From: an uncultured Flavobacteriales bacterium
GTDB taxonomy: Bacteria > Bacteroidota > Bacteroidia > Flavobacteriales > Crocinitomicaceae
NCBI GenBank assembly: GCA_946479125.1
Contig: CAMLET010000081.1
Location: 1 to 9,737 of the forward strand
DNA length: 9,737 nucleotides
Direction: 5' to 3'
In this document: positions 6,271 through 9,737 of the stretch, piece after piece
Layout of the letters: each line of letters begins with the position of its first letter
How positions within the stretch are numbered: the stretch's first letter is position 1
The notes under the pieces: model-generated
The model's input: the letters and a program-made list of their open reading frames with translations, nothing else
What the model was told of the DNA's origin: nothing
Database searches by the model: none
Made by a program: the position numbers and the translations under genes

Positions 6271-6360
6271 GGTCTTTTTTATTAAAAGTAGATAAAAAGC
6301 TTGAATCCTAACAATAAAAGTTCTTGAATTTTGACAAAGAAAGAGATGTTCCTGTTCAAG
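6265..6360. repeat. Four CTTGAA/TTCAAG words in the TPR/pruA divergent region
   Basis: ATTCAAG (6265-6271), CTTGAAT (6300-6306), CTTGAAT (6323-6329) and TTCAAG (6355-6360) fall in 96 bp between two divergent genes, with the first overlapping the TTG start. The outer copies point opposite to the inner ones, so the set forms two inverted pairs. Word-start spacings are 34, 23 and 32 nt. They could be binding half-sites for a regulator of one or both genes, or a chance cluster in AT-rich sequence. Confidence 0.35.
6283..6314 (-). promoter_or_regulatory. Candidate promoter of the TPR gene
   Basis: On the minus strand TTG (6314-6312) is followed after 21 nt by TACTTTTA (6290-6283), which matches TAnnTTTG except for the last base. 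It ends 12 nt before the TTG start codon at 6270. Spacing and position agree with the other promoters in the window and support the unusual TTG start. Confidence 0.4.
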
Positions 6361-6369
6361 TGTTTTGAG

Positions 6370-6377
6370 TACCTTTG
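6370..6377 (+). promoter_or_regulatory. -7 promoter box of pruA
   Basis: TACCTTTG is an exact match to TAnnTTTG and is followed by CA, as often seen in this phylum. It ends 18 nt before the ATG at 6396, giving a leader of roughly 12 nt. The -33 region is poor (TGTT at 6347-6350 is the best candidate, 19 nt away). Its position argues against a longer reading frame that would begin at a TTG (6375) inside the box. Confidence 0.65.
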
Positions 6378-6395
6378 CACTGTAAAATTCTTACT

Positions 6396-8024
6396 ATGTC
6401 GAATGCTATTTTTACCGTTCCAAAAGCGGTTAATGAACCTGTAAAGGCTTACGCGCCTGGGAACGCAGATCGTGACTCTTTGATCGCGGAATACAAAAGA
6501 ATGTATAATCAGAATCCAATTGAGATTCCACTTTATATCGGAGGAGAGAAAATTTCTACTTCCGACAAACGTCCAATGTCGCCACCGCATGACAGAAATA
6601 AAGTTCTTGGTCATTACAGCTATGGAACTGCTGAACATGTGAATAAAGCAATTGATTCAGCTTTGAAAGCTCGAAAAGATTGGGCAAATCTTCCTTGGGA
6701 GCAACGTGCAGCAATCTTTTTGAAAGCAGCTGATCTATTGGCTGGACCTTTCAGAGATAGAATGAATGCTTCAACGATGTTGGCGCAGTCGAAAAACGTA
6801 ATGCAAGCTGAAATTGATGCGGCATGCGAGTTGATCGACTTTTTCCGTTTCAATGTTCAGTATATGACGCAAGTGTACCGTGAACAACCGGAATCTTTGC
6901 CTGGAATGTGGAACAGATTGGAATACCGTCCGTTGGAAGGTTTTGTTTTCGCAGTAACACCATTCAACTTTACATCTATTGCTGCAAACTTATGTGCTGC
7001 ACCTGCAATGATGGGGAATGTGGTTGTTTGGAAACCGGCAGAATCTCAAATGTATTCGGCTCAGGTGATTATGGAATTGTTTGAAGCGGCTGGAGTTCCC
7101 GCAGGAGTAATCAATATGATTGCTGTTGACGGACCAACTGCTGGTGATATCGTTTTCAAGCATAGAGATTTCGCAGGATTACATTTCACTGGTTCAACAG
7201 CGGTTTTCCGTCACCTTTGGAAAGAAATTGGAAACAATATTGAGAACTACAGAACTTACCCAAGAATTGTTGGTGAAACAGGAGGGAAAGATTTCGTAAT
7301 GGTTCACAAAAGTGCAAATGCAGCTGAAGTAGCTACAGCATTGTCTCGTGGATCTTTTGAATTCCAGGGACAAAAATGTTCTGCAGCTTCTCGAGCTTAC
7401 GTTCCTTCTAATCTTTGGCCGGAGGTAAAACGCATTTTGGTTGAACAAGTAAATTCGTTCAAAATGGGTAGTCCTGAAGATACTAGCAATTTCATTAATG
7501 CTGTTATTGATGAAAGAGCGTTTGATAAGATCGCGGGATACATTGATTACATCAAAGGTCAGGCAGATGCTGAAATTATTACAGGTGGAACCTATGATAA
7601 GAGTGTTGGGTACTTTATTGCACCAACGGTTGCTGTAACAACGAATCCGAAATTCAGAACCTTGAGTGAGGAGATCTTCGGACCTGTTCTTACCATTTAC
7701 GTTTATCCTGAAAACGAATATGCTCAAACAATGAAGTTATTAGATGAAACTTCTGATTACGCGTTGACTGGTTCAATTATTTCGAACGACCGTTACGCTA
7801 TTCAGGAAGCTACATTGGCTTTGGAAAATGCGGCAGGAAATTTCTATATCAACGATAAACCAACTGGAGCAGTTGTTGGTCAACAGCCATTTGGTGGAGC
7901 CAGAGGTTCAGGAACCAATGATAAAGCTGGAGCAGCAATGAACTTGTTGCGCTGGGTTTCGGCTCGTACGATCAAGGAAACATTTGTTCCACCGACGGAT
8001 TACAGATATCCATTCTTAGGATAA
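6396..8024 (+). CDS. pruA: L-glutamate gamma-semialdehyde (1-pyrroline-5-carboxylate) dehydrogenase
   Basis: This 542-residue aldehyde dehydrogenase oxidises glutamate semialdehyde (from 1-pyrroline-5-carboxylate) to glutamate with NAD+, the second step of proline catabolism, in the cytoplasm. Catalytic features are FNFTSIA with N191, the nucleotide-site FTGST, RIVGETGGKD with general base E294, and GQKCSAASRAY with nucleophile C328. The C-terminal part has the SEEIFGPVL motif and the substrate-end GQQPFGGARGSGTNDK. The N terminus, with VPKAVNEPVKAYAPG, and the length of about 540 match the monofunctional long P5C dehydrogenases (ALDH4A1-like), not the PutA fusion type. The ATG at 6396 is used because a TTG seven codons upstream falls inside the -7 box. 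Stop TAA is doubled (8022-8027) and a strong terminator follows. No proline dehydrogenase gene is in the window, so that step must be encoded elsewhere. Confidence 0.95.
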   Translation: MSNAIFTVPKAVNEPVKAYAPGNADRDSLIAEYKRMYNQNPIEIPLYIGGEKISTSDKRPMSPPHDRNKVLGHYSYGTAEHVNKAIDSALKARKDWANLPWEQRAAIFLKAADLLAGPFRDRMNASTMLAQSKNVMQAEIDAACELIDFFRFNVQYMTQVYREQPESLPGMWNRLEYRPLEGFVFAVTPFNFTSIAANLCAAPAMMGNVVVWKPAESQMYSAQVIMELFEAAGVPAGVINMIAVDGPTAGDIVFKHRDFAGLHFTGSTAVFRHLWKEIGNNIENYRTYPRIVGETGGKDFVMVHKSANAAEVATALSRGSFEFQGQKCSAASRAYVPSNLWPEVKRILVEQVNSFKMGSPEDTSNFINAVIDERAFDKIAGYIDYIKGQADAEIITGGTYDKSVGYFIAPTVAVTTNPKFRTLSEEIFGPVLTIYVYPENEYAQTMKLLDETSDYALTGSIISNDRYAIQEATLALENAAGNFYINDKPTGAVVGQQPFGGARGSGTNDKAGAAMNLLRWVSARTIKETFVPPTDYRYPFLG

Positions 8025-8033
8025 TAAATAGTG

Positions 8034-8068
8034 AAAACGCTCTCAGAAATGAGGGCGTTTTTTATTTT
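8034..8068 (+). terminator. Rho-independent terminator after pruA
   Basis: AAAACGCTCTCA (8034-8045) pairs with TGAGGGCGTTTT (8050-8061) over 12 bp with one G-T wobble, around a GAAA tetraloop, and runs into a T-rich tract through about 8069. It begins 9 nt after the pruA stop. The A-rich left arm would also give a T tract on the minus strand, so it could work in both directions. The next gene starts only 6 nt after the T tract. Confidence 0.92.
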
Positions 8069-8074
8069 TACTTC

Positions 8075-9737
8075 ATGAGAAAATTAAGTTTATGGTCATT
8101 ATTGCTTGTTGCCACATTAACTGTAATTGTTCGTCTGTGTTATTTTGAGAACAATTCAAAAAATGGTTACAACGCCACAACTTATGATGCGCTTGGTTAT
8201 TACATGTATACGCCAGCTATTCTCATTCATAAGGATATAAAGCAGTATAGTTGGTTTCCGAAAATCGATTCCACTTATCATGTTTCAGGAGGATTGTTTT
8301 ACCAGGTAACTCCTGCTAAAAATGGAAATTTTGCAGGTAAATATTTTGGAGGTGTTTCCATCATGCAGCTTCCGTTCTTTACAATCGGACATCTGATTGC
8401 AAAGGCTGCGGATGCTCCGGAAGATGGTTTTTCATGGCCTTATCAATATTCAATTATTTGGGGAGCAATTTTCTGGTATCTACTGGGTTTATTCGTTCTC
8501 CGAAAAGTGCTGATTCGTTATTATTCGGAAACCGTAACTGCGCTTACTCTAATCGGAATTGGGTTTGCCACAAATGTTATTCAATATGCAGGAATCGATG
8601 GAGCGCAAAGTCACATACATATTTTTCCATTGTATTGTCTTGTGCTTTGGTGGACCATTCGCTGGCATGAAAATCCGAAACTCAAGCTTGCCTTTTTCAT
8701 TGGTTTAACCATCGGTTTAGCAACAATTTGTCGACCTACGGAATTGATCATGTTCTTCATTCCACTTCTTTGGGGATTGGATGGTTCTGAGAATCTGAAA
8801 TCGAAATGGGCTTTGGTGAAAACGAATAAGAAAAGCGTTTACGTTGCTGTTCTTGGTGCTTTCATTGGTATTCTTCCTCAATTGATTTATTGGAAATACG
8901 TTACTGGCTCCTGGGTTTTTGATGTTGGAAGTAAATGGACATTTATCAATCCATGGTGGCGTGTTTTAATCGGCTTTGAAAAGGGATGGTTCATTTACAC
9001 ACCAATCACTATTTTCTTTGTCATCGGATTATTTTTGATGAAAGGAAAACCGTTCCGAAAAGCTGTACTCACTTTTGGTTTATTGAATATTTGGATTGTG
9101 ATCTCCTGGTTTGACTGGCGTTATGGTGGAACTTATTCAACTCGCGCTTTGGTTCAGGGAACTCCCGTTTTAGCTTTAGCTTTTGCAGCTTTTATTGAAC
9201 GCATTTATGTTGGCTGGCGTCGCTACTTGTTCCTTTCAGTTCTGGGTTTTCTGAGTTTTGTAAACCTCTTTCAAATCTGGCAGTACAACGAAACCATTCT
9301 GCATTATGATCACATGAATGCGAAGTATTACAACGCCATTTATCTGAATGCAAATCCATCTCCGCTTGATTACAGTTTAATGGATACAGAAGAACAGTTG
9401 GAAGACGGGATTCCCTTGTTGAAGCAAATTGTTCTGCCCGAAATAGATACTATTCTTTCTCCTGGTACATATCCGATTTATCAAACGAACAAAATCCCTG
9501 CTGATTGGTTGTCGACAGAATTAAGCTTTATTGCTGATTTCGGAGTGAAACAAGGAACCATTCATGTCTGTTGTTTTAAAGATGGAAAAGTGCAAAAGGA
9601 ACGGTTTTTCCGACTTGCAGTTCCACAGGCAAGAAACAAGGTTAAAATGACTTACCAAAACCACTTCCGATTGACTGATGATTGCGATTCATGTGCAATC
9701 TCTTTGGATGTTTGGAAACCCATGAAACTTTCTAAAT
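8075..9737 (+). CDS. Multi-pass membrane protein, GT-C glycosyltransferase-like (3' partial)
   Basis: An open frame runs without a stop from the ATG at 8075 to the right edge, at least 554 codons, so the C terminus is missing. The protein opens with a membrane segment (about 5-20) followed by a loop with YDALGYYMYTPA (Asp38), the position where GT-C transferases place a catalytic Asp after TM1. Further hydrophobic spans include SIIWGAIFWYLLGLFVL, ALTLIGIGFATNVI, FPLYCLVLWWTI, AFFIGLTIGLATIC, VAVLGAFIGILP and TPITIFFVIGLFLM. The loop DWRYGGTYSTRAL (347-359) resembles the W-YGG-x-RAL motif I recall from Bacteroidota GT39-like membrane proteins. After about residue 405 it becomes soluble and strand-rich. 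A role in transferring a sugar from a polyprenyl-phosphate donor to an envelope glycan or protein is inferred from topology; the family is not proven here. Little room exists for a promoter after the pruA terminator. Confidence 0.7.
   Translation, partial: MRKLSLWSLLLVATLTVIVRLCYFENNSKNGYNATTYDALGYYMYTPAILIHKDIKQYSWFPKIDSTYHVSGGLFYQVTPAKNGNFAGKYFGGVSIMQLPFFTIGHLIAKAADAPEDGFSWPYQYSIIWGAIFWYLLGLFVLRKVLIRYYSETVTALTLIGIGFATNVIQYAGIDGAQSHIHIFPLYCLVLWWTIRWHENPKLKLAFFIGLTIGLATICRPTELIMFFIPLLWGLDGSENLKSKWALVKTNKKSVYVAVLGAFIGILPQLIYWKYVTGSWVFDVGSKWTFINPWWRVLIGFEKGWFIYTPITIFFVIGLFLMKGKPFRKAVLTFGLLNIWIVISWFDWRYGGTYSTRALVQGTPVLALAFAAFIERIYVGWRRYLFLSVLGFLSFVNLFQIWQYNETILHYDHMNAKYYNAIYLNANPSPLDYSLMDTEEQLEDGIPLLKQIVLPEIDTILSPGTYPIYQTNKIPADWLSTELSFIADFGVKQGTIHVCCFKDGKVQKERFFRLAVPQARNKVKMTYQNHFRLTDDCDSCAISLDVWKPMKLSK

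Noticed and set aside
6375..6395. Longer pruA start at TTG 6375 (adds MHCKILT)
   Set aside because: The TTG is inside the exact -7 box TACCTTTG, and family N-termini begin at the ATG at 6396.
7194..7727. A 177-codon minus-strand frame opposite pruA
   Set aside because: It is antisense to the catalytic core of a clear gene, cysteine- and serine-rich without domain signs, and typical of a shadow frame.
8434..8670. A 78-codon plus-strand frame inside the membrane protein gene
   Set aside because: It lies in another frame of a long, motif-bearing coding sequence and has no features of its own.

Overview
The window looks like an ordinary chromosomal stretch from a low-GC Bacteroidota, most likely the order Flavobacteriales (a Crocinitomicaceae/Fluviicola-like genome is an inference). 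Signs are AT-rich coding sequence, no Shine-Dalgarno sites, Bacteroidota-type -7 boxes (TAnnTTTG) close upstream of starts, PaaE-type reductases, a long PruA-type dehydrogenase and a secreted TPR/coiled-coil/TM protein. I see no insertion sequence, phage gene, CRISPR array, rRNA or tRNA.

Layout: (1) 1-75: the tail of an upstream unit and a strong rho-independent terminator. (2) 202-624 (+): a YciA-like acyl-CoA thioesterase, convergent with (3) a tight minus-strand operon, 4375 down to 628, encoding two tandem PaaE-like flavin/2Fe-2S reductases, an SDR oxidoreductase and a tRNA-dihydrouridine synthase, with junctions of +1, -8 and +5 nt. (4) 4376-4566: a divergent regulatory region with an inverted repeat. 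(5) 4567-4968 (+): ApaG. (6) 5014-6270 (-): a signal-peptide TPR protein ending just after a C-terminal membrane helix, with a REP-like sequence at its 3' end. (7) 6271-6395: a second divergent regulatory region with two promoter candidates and four CTTGAA/TTCAAG words. (8) 6396-8024 (+): L-glutamate gamma-semialdehyde (P5C) dehydrogenase followed by a strong terminator. (9) 8075 to the right edge (+): a multi-pass membrane protein resembling GT-C glycosyltransferases, open to the end of the window.

How the genes fit together: the operon joins NAD(P)H-dependent electron transfer (two reductases, one SDR) to a tRNA-modifying flavoenzyme. No paaABCD oxygenase genes lie in the window, so the electron acceptors of the two PaaE-like proteins are unknown. 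PruA carries out the second step of proline catabolism. The remaining genes look like independent transcription units.

For an undescribed system the candidates are modest: the tandem PaaE pair without its oxygenase, the TPR receptor-like protein with no output domain, and the motif cluster in the TPR/pruA divergent promoter. I found nothing that clearly amounts to a new defence or mobile system.
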